Shown here in pieces: positions 1 through 6,254 of a stretch of DNA of 12,145 nt. A model generated the notes under the pieces. It was not told the DNA's origin. It did not search any database and worked only from the letters and a program-made list of their open reading frames with translations. Position 1 is the first letter of the stretch. Each line of letters opens with the position of its first letter. A program made the translations under genes and the position numbers. The stretch is from Nitrososphaeraceae archaeon. Its GTDB lineage: Archaea; Thermoproteota; Nitrososphaeria; Nitrososphaerales; Nitrosopumilaceae. The stretch is taken from assembly GCA_025922755.1 (NCBI GenBank), contig JAICHE010000019.1:1-12145 (forward strand), written 5' to 3'.

Positions 1-480
1 AGAGGGCGAGATGGAATTATTGTTACTGCGATAGGAGAAGATAGGTTAACTATTTTAGAAATTCTTGGAATTCCAAATTCCACTTTTGAAATTGGCGAGA
101 AAATTTACATTGGAAAAGAAGGAAGGACAAAAGTACTTTCTGTTTTGGGAAAATTAGACTATGATAATATATCATCTTCAGCTCAAACTGAATTGCCTTC
201 AGTGATAGAAAATATTGTAACTGAAAACGAATCACGATTTGTCGAGTATCTTAATAATGCACAACCATTAACTCCCCGAATTCATGCTTTGGAATTGATT
301 CCTGGAATTGGCAAAACATACATGAAAATTATGATAGAAGAAAGAGACAAGAAAAAATTTGAGAGTTATGAAGACTTGCAAGATAGAGTTGGTTTCAAAG
401 AACCAATTAAACACATCACAGAACGAATTATGAGTGAGATCACTGGAGAAAGTAGAATGAATCTCTTTGTAAAGAGATGA
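1..480 (+). CDS. DUF655-family protein, 5'-truncated by window edge
   Basis: The frame is open from base 1, so the start lies outside the window; 159 residues are visible and the stop is TGA at 478-480. The visible N-terminal part (about residues 1-50, with IGEKIYIGKEGRTKVLSVLG) looks like a small beta-barrel of OB type. The later part carries a helix-hairpin-helix-like motif, LELIPGIGKTYM, about residues 97-108. This layout and the position directly before ksgA match the archaeal DUF655 family, usually found with ribosomal protein L21e and RNA polymerase subunit F genes. That makes an RNA-binding role in ribosome biogenesis or translation likely, but this is inferred from fold and neighbours only. 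An ATG at 145 could be read as a start, but the homologous sequence upstream of it argues against that. The stop overlaps the next start (ATGA), so the two are probably translationally coupled. Confidence 0.85.
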   Translation, partial: RGRDGIIVTAIGEDRLTILEILGIPNSTFEIGEKIYIGKEGRTKVLSVLGKLDYDNISSSAQTELPSVIENIVTENESRFVEYLNNAQPLTPRIHALELIPGIGKTYMKIMIEERDKKKFESYEDLQDRVGFKEPIKHITERIMSEITGESRMNLFVKR

Positions 481-1184
481 TAAAGAGAAAAAAATTAGGG
501 CAACATTTTCTAAATTCAAATCCAATTGCTGAAAAAATTATCGTCGAAGCTGATGTTACTTCAAATGATATTGTCTATGAAATAGGCACAGGATTGGGTA
601 TTTTGACTCCACTATTATGTAAAAATGCTAAAAAAGTCATCTCTATTGATGCTGATAAGGAATTATTCCAAAAAGCAAAGAATAATTTCTCAAAAATAAA
701 AAACCTTGAGTTAAAACATGGTGATGGATTTAAAACAAAAGACAAATTCACCGTTTTTGTTTCAAATTTACCATATTCGAAAAGTAGGGATGCAATAGAA
801 TGGCTTGCGGCTACTCCTTTTTTGCATGGTGTAATTATGGTCCAAAAAGAATTTGCAGAAAAACTACTAACAAAATCTCCTAAAGAAAGAAAAGCAGTAA
901 CCATTTTGGCCAACCATACGCTTGAAATCCAAACTGTTTCAAAGGTTGACAAAAAAAATTTCACTCCTAATCCTAAAGTTGATTCATTAATCTTAAGAAT
1001 AAAAAAAAGAAAATCTATCGATAAAGAGCTAATTTCTGTAATAAACAAAATATTTTCTTACAGAAGAAAAAAAATTTCAAATATTTTAAAACAATTTGGA
1101 ATGGAAGCAACTTCTGAAAAAAGATTGGATGATTTATCCGGAGAGGAGATTGTGAAAATTGCAGAAAAAATTTGTAACAAATGA
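477..1184 (+). CDS. ksgA: rRNA adenine N6,N6-dimethyltransferase KsgA/Dim1
   Basis: The enzyme uses SAM to dimethylate two adjacent adenines in the 3'-terminal hairpin of 16S rRNA during small-subunit maturation. The sequence shows the family N-terminus KKLGQHFL (residues 5-12), SAM motif I EIGTGLGILT (35-44), the acidic ribose-binding residue in ISIDAD (about 58-60), the target-base motif NLPYSKS (97-103) and the C-terminal PNPKVDS helical-domain signature (about 164-170). At 235 residues it is somewhat shorter than the usual 260-280, mainly in the C-terminal domain. Motif I reads GTG where many homologues have GPG. The ATG overlaps the upstream TGA (ATGA) and there is no separate Shine-Dalgarno, which suggests translational coupling to the DUF655 gene. 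It also overlaps the following methyltransferase gene by 26 bases. Confidence 0.95.
   Translation: MIKRKKLGQHFLNSNPIAEKIIVEADVTSNDIVYEIGTGLGILTPLLCKNAKKVISIDADKELFQKAKNNFSKIKNLELKHGDGFKTKDKFTVFVSNLPYSKSRDAIEWLAATPFLHGVIMVQKEFAEKLLTKSPKERKAVTILANHTLEIQTVSKVDKKNFTPNPKVDSLILRIKKRKSIDKELISVINKIFSYRRKKISNILKQFGMEATSEKRLDDLSGEEIVKIAEKICNK
1140..1148 (+). promoter_or_regulatory. Shine-Dalgarno that decides the TTG start at 1159
   Basis: GGAGAGGAG lies inside the end of ksgA, ten bases before TTG at 1159. The frame is closed by TGA at 1153-1155 and has no ATG or GTG before the conserved EYKPAEDTF segment, so this purine-rich site supports initiation at the TTG. Confidence 0.6.
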
Positions 1185-1695
1185 TGAATACAAACCTGCA
1201 GAAGACACTTTCTTTTTAGCTGATTATGTTGAACAAGAAAAGGGATATTCTGCATTAGATGTGGGGAGTGGCTCGGGATTTCTAACTCAACTTTTATGTA
1301 AAAACTTCCTCTTTGTTGTAGGAACAGATATTAATTTTTCAGTATTAAAAAATCAGACCTACAAAACTAATAATGTAATATGTTGTAATGGCGCTGATGC
1401 GATTAACTATGAATTTGATTTGATAATTTGCAATTTACCATATCTTGCAACAGAAGAAATCATTGACGTTGCTACAGATGGAGGGAAAGAAGGATTTCAA
1501 ATTCCAAAAAAAATCTTTGATTCGGTTTTTGATAAAATAAAATCCGGGGGAAAATTCATCTTTGTAACCTCCTCTCTTTCAAACTATCAAAAACTCATAG
1601 ATTATACGCACAAATCTGGCCTTAAATCACAAATTGTGTCAAGGAAAAAACTATTTTTTGAAGAATTAATTTTAGTTGAATCTGTAAAAACTTAA
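1159..1695 (+). CDS. HemK/PrmC/Mtq2-like SAM methyltransferase
   Basis: This is a class I SAM methyltransferase of 178 aa. The segment YKPAEDTFFLADYV (11-24) is the typical opening of archaeal and eukaryotic Mtq2/HemK-like proteins. Motif I is LDVGSGSG (33-40), motif II ends in GTDIN (55-59) and the target-binding motif is NLPY (92-95). Family knowledge suggests N5-methylation of the GGQ glutamine of release factor aRF1, with Trm112 as the usual partner. The canonical motif is NPPY, so the Leu in second position is unusual and the substrate is less certain. The start is TTG at 1159; the frame has no other plausible start and a GGAGAGGAG site lies ten bases upstream. It overlaps ksgA by 26 bases, consistent with one operon. 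Its stop abuts that of the convergent gene with no intervening base. Confidence 0.85.
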   Translation: MQKKFVTNDEYKPAEDTFFLADYVEQEKGYSALDVGSGSGFLTQLLCKNFLFVVGTDINFSVLKNQTYKTNNVICCNGADAINYEFDLIICNLPYLATEEIIDVATDGGKEGFQIPKKIFDSVFDKIKSGGKFIFVTSSLSNYQKLIDYTHKSGLKSQIVSRKKLFFEELILVESVKT

Positions 1696-2736
1696 TTATT
1701 TTCTAAGATTGTTTTTAGCATATTCTATGACTGCGTCAGTCATTTGCGAAGTGGTTGCACTTCCACCAATGTCCCAAGTTACTGACTTTCCTTCATTAAT
1801 GACTTGCTCAGTTGCGGCAAAGATCGCGTCTCTAATGTCTCTTTCACCTAGATAATCTGCCATCCATGCCCCTGAAAGTACAGTTGCAGTTGGATTTACT
1901 TTGTTTTGCCCTGCAAATTGTGGAGCGCTTCCATGTGCTGCCTCAAACATTGCATAATTGTCACCTATATTTGCAGAGTAAATTAATCCAATTGAACCTA
2001 CAAGAGCTGATGCAAGCTCGGAGATGATATCCATAAATAAATTAGTACTAACCAAAACTGCACCGTTAAACTGCTCAGTTGCAATTACCATCTGCTGAGC
2101 CATGTTGTCGATATAAATTTCTGATAATTCAATCCCAGTTCCTTCTACTGCTTTTTGTGTTTCGTCCCAAAATATCCCGTCAGTCTGTTTTAGGATATTT
2201 CTTTTTGTAATTGCAACCATCTTTTTCATGTTGAATTTATTTGCCCAATCTACTGCAGAATCAACTAATCTTCTACTTCCTTGTCTGGTAATCTTTCTTA
2301 TTGCAATTGCTGCGTCATCTGTAATTTTTGCCTCTACTCCGGTGTAGAGTCCTTCAGTTGCTTCTCTAAAGCATACACAATCAAGTTTTCTATCTGGGGT
2401 TAATCTATCATAAGTTTTTGTTGGTCTGATATTTGCATAAAGATCAAATTTTTGTCTTAATGTGACTGCAACACTTCTTGGCGCTCCTGGAACTGGTATC
2501 GTAGTAGTTGGTCCTTTGAAACAGCAATTTGCTTCTTCCAAAGTTTTCATGGTTGCATCTGGTATGTATGATGGGTCTTTTCTACCGTTTTTATCCCACT
2601 GTTCTGAACCTGCTTCACATAGAATTAATTCTGATTGAAAATTACATTCTTTTAATACTCTGAGCATTGAATCTACGACTTCTGGACCAATTCCATCTCC
2701 CTTCATTACAGCTGCCTTTTTACTCAAAACTGGCAA
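1696..2736 (-). CDS. icd: Isocitrate/isopropylmalate dehydrogenase family, probably isocitrate dehydrogenase
   Basis: A 346-aa beta-decarboxylating dehydrogenase, probably converting isocitrate to 2-oxoglutarate. Visible are GDGIGPEV (13-20), the substrate loop SVAVTLRQ (88-95) followed by FDLYANIRP (97-105), FREATEGLY (123-131), the lysine in ITKRN (K178), Asp210 in YIDN, NLFMDIISELAS (233-242 region) and the cofactor loop HGSAPQFAG (268-276). Serine 88 and the LRQ-x-FDLYA context resemble isocitrate dehydrogenase rather than isopropylmalate dehydrogenase, whose loop lacks them. However, the usual Asn two residues after that Ser is Ala90, and the second metal-binding Asp of the D-x3-D pair is Glu240. 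The cofactor loop reads APQFAG instead of APKYAG (NADP type) or APDIAG (NAD type), so cofactor use is open. The start is TTG at 2734-2736; an in-frame stop lies just upstream and no ATG is available before residue 11. Confidence 0.88.
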   Translation of the reverse strand: MPVLSKKAAVMKGDGIGPEVVDSMLRVLKECNFQSELILCEAGSEQWDKNGRKDPSYIPDATMKTLEEANCCFKGPTTTIPVPGAPRSVAVTLRQKFDLYANIRPTKTYDRLTPDRKLDCVCFREATEGLYTGVEAKITDDAAIAIRKITRQGSRRLVDSAVDWANKFNMKKMVAITKRNILKQTDGIFWDETQKAVEGTGIELSEIYIDNMAQQMVIATEQFNGAVLVSTNLFMDIISELASALVGSIGLIYSANIGDNYAMFEAAHGSAPQFAGQNKVNPTATVLSGAWMADYLGERDIRDAIFAATEQVINEGKSVTWDIGGSATTSQMTDAVIEYAKNNLRK

Positions 2737-2750
2737 AATTTGATTGGTTT

Positions 2751-2760
2751 ATTATTTAAT
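2751..2760 (-). promoter_or_regulatory. TATA-like box of the dehydrogenase gene
   Basis: On the minus strand the sequence is ATTAAATAAT, centred about 20 bases before the TTG start at 2736. That is roughly the spacing expected for a leaderless or nearly leaderless archaeal transcript. Confidence 0.45.
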
Positions 2761-2807
2761 TCTACCTTGAGATTAAAAATTGATTTTCTTAAACAATTGG
2801 TGATAGT

Positions 2808-2820
2808 TTATTAAATAATC
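2808..2820 (+). promoter_or_regulatory. TATA-like box of the metallophosphoesterase gene
   Basis: TTATTAAATAATC is centred about 24 bases before the ATG at 2838, as expected for a leaderless transcript. It forms a divergent promoter pair with the dehydrogenase promoter within about 100 bases. Confidence 0.5.
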
Positions 2821-2837
2821 TTACAACAATAATTAAA

Positions 2838-3584
2838 ATGATAATTGTACAAATTTCTGATTTACATGTGGGTTCTCAATTCCTTCCAGAAAAATTTGAA
2901 ACTCTGGTAAATGAAGTAAATCAACTAAACCCTGATTTTATTGTTGTAACTGGTGACCTAACCAATGAAGGCCTGATGAAAGAATATGAACAATGTAAAG
3001 ATCTTCTAACAAAAATCCATGCCAAAAAAATTATCACTATCAGCGGAAATCATGACTATCGAAACACGGGGTATTTACTATTCAAAAAATATTTTCCTTT
3101 TGAAACAGTTAATGAATTAAATGATAAAGTTGTTTTGGTTACACTTGGAACCGCTCGACCCGACAGAAATGAGGGAGAGGTAGGGTATAGACAAAACTTG
3201 TGGTTGGAGAGAACAATGAAAAAGTACAAAGACAAGGTCAAGATTTTGGCAATGCACCATCATCTTGTTGCAATTCCTGATACTGGATCGGATCAATTGA
3301 CAGTAGTGGATGCAGGTGATGTTCTAAGAACCATTTTAGATACTGGTGTTGACCTAGTTTTATGTGGACACAAACATCGCCCTTGGGTATGGAATTTTGG
3401 CAAACTAATGGTAGTAAATGCTGGAACTGCAACATCTGAGCGAGTAAGGGGATTATTTGATAACACATACAACATTATCTCTATTGAGGATATGAAAGTG
3501 AAAGTTGATCTAAAGATTGTCGGTGGAAAAAGAGTTCCAATAGATGATATTGTTACTAATTATAGCCAATTTGGCGACGAATGA
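2838..3584 (+). CDS. Calcineurin-like metallophosphoesterase
   Basis: A 248-aa cytosolic two-metal phosphoesterase. All metal-ligand motifs are present in order: DLH (D8, H10), GDL (D40), GNHD (N71, H72), MHHH (H140) and GHKH (H178, H180). The arrangement and length resemble the CpdA/Rv0805-like class III phosphodiesterases and their many archaeal relatives. The actual substrate (cyclic nucleotide, phosphodiester or phosphoprotein) cannot be read from the sequence. There is no signal peptide or membrane segment. It is monocistronic: its own TATA-like box lies upstream and a tRNA gene follows after 33 bases. Confidence 0.92.
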   Translation: MIIVQISDLHVGSQFLPEKFETLVNEVNQLNPDFIVVTGDLTNEGLMKEYEQCKDLLTKIHAKKIITISGNHDYRNTGYLLFKKYFPFETVNELNDKVVLVTLGTARPDRNEGEVGYRQNLWLERTMKKYKDKVKILAMHHHLVAIPDTGSDQLTVVDAGDVLRTILDTGVDLVLCGHKHRPWVWNFGKLMVVNAGTATSERVRGLFDNTYNIISIEDMKVKVDLKIVGGKRVPIDDIVTNYSQFGDE

Positions 3585-3585
3585 A

Positions 3586-3593
3586 TTTATTTA
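3586..3593 (+). promoter_or_regulatory. TATA-like box of the tRNA gene
   Basis: TTTATTTA overlaps the end of the phosphoesterase gene's surroundings and is centred about 29 bases before the first base of the tRNA. Confidence 0.4.
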
Positions 3594-3617
3594 CAGATTA
3601 ATTCAAGCATCTTTTGT

Positions 3618-3704
3618 GCGGGGGTCGCCTAGCCCGGTATGGCGTAGGATTGCTAATCCTATGTCCTTCTGGACACGGGGGTTCAAATCCCCCTCCCCGC
3701 GCCA
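3618..3704 (+). tRNA. trnS: tRNA-Ser, anticodon GCT
   Basis: A complete class II tRNA. The acceptor stem is GCGGGGG with TCCCCGC (last pair G-T), and the D stem is GCC/GGC. The anticodon stem TAGGA/TCCTA closes the loop TTGCTAA, giving anticodon GCT at 3652-3654, which reads AGC and AGT serine codons. A long variable arm pairs TGTCC with GGACA around TTCT, as expected for serine. The T arm is GGGGG-TTCAAAT-CCCCC. The discriminator is G3701, as in serine tRNAs, and CCA (3702-3704) is encoded. No intron is needed to fold it. I saw no integrated element at its 3' end. Confidence 0.96.
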
Positions 3705-3713
3705 TTAAATTAA

Positions 3714-3722
3714 ATTTAATAT
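3714..3722 (+). promoter_or_regulatory. TATA-like box of the small zinc-ribbon gene
   Basis: TTTAATATA follows the tRNA by about ten bases and is centred about 27 bases before the ATG at 3745, so the zinc-ribbon gene probably has its own leaderless transcript. Confidence 0.4.
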
Positions 3723-3744
3723 ACCGATTACGGGTAAGGAAACA

Positions 3745-3906
3745 ATGGGACGAAGAAAAACTCAGAAAATTATACGAAGCGGACCTAAAAACGCAACCAC
3801 CGGAATGTGTCCCGAATGCATGACTATTGGTAAAATCTTCATACTTGGCCAACCGGGCGAAGAAAGAGGCAAATGCGAAAAGTGTAGACAAGAATTTGAA
3901 TTGTAG
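3745..3906 (+). CDS. Small zinc-ribbon protein (53 aa)
   Basis: A short ORF, ATG to TAG. It encodes a basic N-terminus, MGRRKTQKIIRSGPK, followed by a four-cysteine zinc ribbon: CPEC (C22, C25) and CEKC (C44, C47), separated by a short beta-hairpin-like segment with GQPGEE. Two CxxC knuckles about twenty residues apart are a classic zinc-ribbon layout, and the basic tail suggests RNA or DNA binding. AAGGA lies a few bases before the ATG. I do not recognise a specific family and assign no function. Regular CxxC spacing and a well-placed TATA-like box support it as a real gene. Longer open frames covering the same bases on either strand lack such features and run through the tRNA. Confidence 0.75.
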   Translation: MGRRKTQKIIRSGPKNATTGMCPECMTIGKIFILGQPGEERGKCEKCRQEFEL

Positions 3907-3979
3907 TTCAAAAAGCTAACCTGTCCATCAAAAAATTTACCCATAACTTTTTAAGACAATTTTTTAATGATAAATAATC

Positions 3980-4150
3980 ATGAGTTCTGATGCAGAAACA
4001 ATCTATGAGAGAGTAGCAAAACTAGAAGATGAGATTGCTTTACTTCGTAGTGAAGTCGACTTAATGAAAAGGGCACTGAGAAACAAAATTGCTCGACATG
4101 AAATCAGTTTGATAAAAAAAGGACAAGATATAGATTCAATCATTGATTAA
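3980..4150 (+). CDS. Small coiled-coil protein (56 aa)
   Basis: ATG at 3980 to TAA at 4148-4150. Residues 5-35 (AETIYERVAKLEDEIALLRSE and on) show a heptad pattern of hydrophobic residues among charged ones, as in a parallel coiled coil. The remainder is helical and basic, then ends in DIDSIID. There is no signal peptide or cysteine. It is probably an oligomerising or adaptor protein, but no function can be named. A T-rich TATA-like sequence at about 3946-3955 sits roughly 27 bases upstream. Its last 11 bases overlap the end of the convergent SirB1-like gene. Confidence 0.65.
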   Translation: MSSDAETIYERVAKLEDEIALLRSEVDLMKRALRNKIARHEISLIKKGQDIDSIID

Positions 4151-4964
4151 TTTTTGTCTTAATGTTTCTAATTATTTCTAAAATATAATCTACATCTTCT
4201 GCGTTTGGATTTAGCTCTAGATAGCTGTTTAGATATTTTAACGCTGTATTATGATTCAACAATTTTTCCTCTAGCAATCCTTTGTCTCGAATATCTTCTG
4301 GAGATTCTGGCTCTATTGCCAATGTCATATCAACACATCTAAGAGCTTTCTCATGCGCATATGATTGTGAATATGATACTTTTAGATTTCGTGCAAGTCT
4401 AACTAGAATCTTTTCTGCTTTTATCTCGTCTAAAAATTCTGGTTCAAATTCTAATTGTCCGTCAAAATTTCTATCTAGTATTTCTTGTAAATCATCAATG
4501 TCTACTGGTCTCCCATCATGAAATGGATCTAAAATCATTTCTTCATCATATTTTACCAAAACATGACTTGGAAATCCTACTATTTTTAAATTCAGTCCAA
4601 TAAACTTTGCAATTTCTGCATACAATATTGATAATGTGATTGGCAATCCTGATTTTTTATCAATAACTTCATTTAAGAAATTATTTTTTGGATTATAGTA
4701 GTCATCAATATCTCCCATAAATCCAAGTTTTTCAAAAAGAAATTCGTTTAAAATTGATATCAAGTAAGTGGGGTTTTTCACATCGCTAATTGACTCCTTT
4801 AACGTCATTCCCATTACATTGATTTTTTGTATGTATTTTTCAATATCCAAATCAGGATATTCCAAAATTTGAGCAAATTTGAGGCATTTTTCTACCAAGT
4901 TAAAGTTTGGATTGGTAACAAACGATATCCATTCTGCTACAAAGGGATCAAATTTTCCTTGCAA
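4140..4964 (-). CDS. SirB1-like transglutaminase-fold protein with C-terminal TPR region
   Basis: A 274-aa protein. Residues about 65-155 match the SirB1/Transglut_core2 pattern: NPKNNFLNEVIDKKSGLPITLSILY (91-115), then GFPSHVLVK with His134, then ILDPFHDG with Asp146. These are the family's conserved His and Asp. No cysteine sits at the expected nucleophile position, where the sequence reads SGLPITLS, as in other SirB1 proteins. Transglutaminase or protease activity is therefore doubtful. Residues about 186-265 form two TPR-like helical pairs (ARNLKVSYSQ..., ...ALKYLNSYLELNPNAED), a tail also usual in this family. The start is TTG at 4962-4964, directly after the TAA of the upstream gene, with AAAGGAT about 12 bases upstream, so the pair is an operon. 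In E. coli, sirB1 is linked to prmC, whereas here the HemK-like gene is 2.4 kb away. Confidence 0.85.
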   Translation of the reverse strand: MQGKFDPFVAEWISFVTNPNFNLVEKCLKFAQILEYPDLDIEKYIQKINVMGMTLKESISDVKNPTYLISILNEFLFEKLGFMGDIDDYYNPKNNFLNEVIDKKSGLPITLSILYAEIAKFIGLNLKIVGFPSHVLVKYDEEMILDPFHDGRPVDIDDLQEILDRNFDGQLEFEPEFLDEIKAEKILVRLARNLKVSYSQSYAHEKALRCVDMTLAIEPESPEDIRDKGLLEEKLLNHNTALKYLNSYLELNPNAEDVDYILEIIRNIKTKINQ

Positions 4965-6161
4965 TTATTCAAGTATCCTTTTGAGGTATAATCGTGAATC
5001 CTTCAATTCTAGAATATCTGGAGGGTCATCGATTAATTTTTTGAAGGTTTCTTTGCCTAATTTTTCATAAATTGACTCTGTAAAACTAATTCCCATATCC
5101 TTTTGAGCCATAAAACTTGCAAGATCCGTGCCCTTAAACACCGAAAGATAGTTTTTAAAATCTGGATCATCTTTTAGGATATTTCTTATCGCAAAGCTAG
5201 CCATGCCTTGGATAACTGTCATAGCCGCATGCTGTTGTTGTCTGGGTTTTAGCCATCTTCGATAAATCTCAGGCAATTGAGGTATCATTTCTGCCAACTT
5301 TGAATCGATTTGACCCTCCTTTGTTGCCATCTGATCTGGCGGAAGTGTTCCTAAAATGAAATATTCTGGATTTAGAACAAAGTAGAGATTTGCTCTTTTT
5401 GCAATTGGAAATTCATCTGGAACATGCTCTAAATTCATGTACTCAAAAATATTTGAAAGTGTTTGATCATCAAGATCCAAAATTATTTTTGCTAGATCCT
5501 CGTAGACTTCGTTTACTTTCTTCACTGCTTCCTTATTGCTCTTGTGAAGTTCGTGTTGAATAGCATGAATGGATTCTTCCATCATTGCCATTTTGATTCC
5601 TCCAACATAACTTGATTTTATTTTCTCATAGCCAGATTCAAAAGGTGGACCCTGACTGTATAATTTTATTTTTGGTAAGATGGAGAAAAATAGTTTGTTT
5701 AGATATATGGTATCCTCTAAATAATCTCCAAAAGTCACTGAAATTTTTGATATGTAGTTCTTTGCATAAGTTGAATAAACTAAATATTTTATGGTATCTT
5801 GTTTCATCAAGCTAGCGATTTTCCCAACATCTTCTTTTGATATTCCCTCTACAAGGGAATCTACAAATTCTCTTGCATCATCTGAAGTAAAGATTCTTTT
5901 TCCTTTTAGTTTTTTTAATTCAATTAAATCTGGAAACTGTACTTTGGTAGTTTCAGGAACAGTTAATCCAGTAAAACCACTAATCTGATTTTTTACCCAT
6001 GGAAAAATTTCTTTACTTGCATCTTCCAAAGAATCAAAAGTAAAATTAAATGATAAATCCTCATCAATTTTTGAGGCTAAATCTGAGTTTTCTTTTTCCT
6101 CATTAATCTCCACTGCAAGTTGATCAATTAGCGCTTCAGCAAACTCATCATATTCAGTCAT
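4965..6161 (-). CDS. Conserved-looking hypothetical protein, 398 aa
   Basis: I do not recognise this family. It starts at ATG 6159-6161 and ends in TAA directly followed by the TTG of the SirB1-like gene, so the two are co-transcribed. It has an acidic N-terminus (residues 1-50, many E and D), is largely helical, and has no signal peptide or obvious membrane span. The most striking segment is EESIHAIQHELH at 195-206, which packs three His and three Glu into one helix. It could be a metal site, but it is not a canonical HExxH motif. A second conserved-looking stretch is WLKPRQQQHAAMTVIQGMA (303-321). The strict coupling to a SirB1-like protein suggests a shared process, nature unknown. A TATA-like ATAATATTAAAT lies at 6186-6197 on the minus strand. 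Confidence 0.8.
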   Translation of the reverse strand: MTEYDEFAEALIDQLAVEINEEKENSDLASKIDEDLSFNFTFDSLEDASKEIFPWVKNQISGFTGLTVPETTKVQFPDLIELKKLKGKRIFTSDDAREFVDSLVEGISKEDVGKIASLMKQDTIKYLVYSTYAKNYISKISVTFGDYLEDTIYLNKLFFSILPKIKLYSQGPPFESGYEKIKSSYVGGIKMAMMEESIHAIQHELHKSNKEAVKKVNEVYEDLAKIILDLDDQTLSNIFEYMNLEHVPDEFPIAKRANLYFVLNPEYFILGTLPPDQMATKEGQIDSKLAEMIPQLPEIYRRWLKPRQQQHAAMTVIQGMASFAIRNILKDDPDFKNYLSVFKGTDLASFMAQKDMGISFTESIYEKLGKETFKKLIDDPPDILELKDSRLYLKRILE

Positions 6162-6185
6162 TTAATTTTAGTCGAGTGAAACTAC

Positions 6186-6197
6186 ATTTAATATTAT
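6186..6197 (-). promoter_or_regulatory. TATA-like box of the two-gene minus operon
   Basis: ATAATATTAAAT on the minus strand is centred about 30 bases before the ATG at 6161, allowing a leader of a few bases at most. Confidence 0.4.
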
Positions 6198-6254
6198 CTT
6201 GAAAAGAATTTTAAAAAAACTATTAATTCAAAAAAATTGAACCATCACTAACTC

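Noticed and set aside
575..1255. Minus-strand open frames opposite ksgA
   Set aside because: They lie wholly over well-supported genes and have low-complexity Phe/Ser-rich products typical of antisense frames in AT-rich DNA.
3618..3744. tRNA-Ser 3' end as an integration site
   Set aside because: No repeat of the tRNA 3' end, integrase or foreign-looking genes follow within the window.
3598..3944. Longer open frames (60-97 aa) on both strands around the tRNA
   Set aside because: They run through the tRNA-Ser gene or across the small zinc-ribbon frame, lack recognisable motifs and are explained as shadows.
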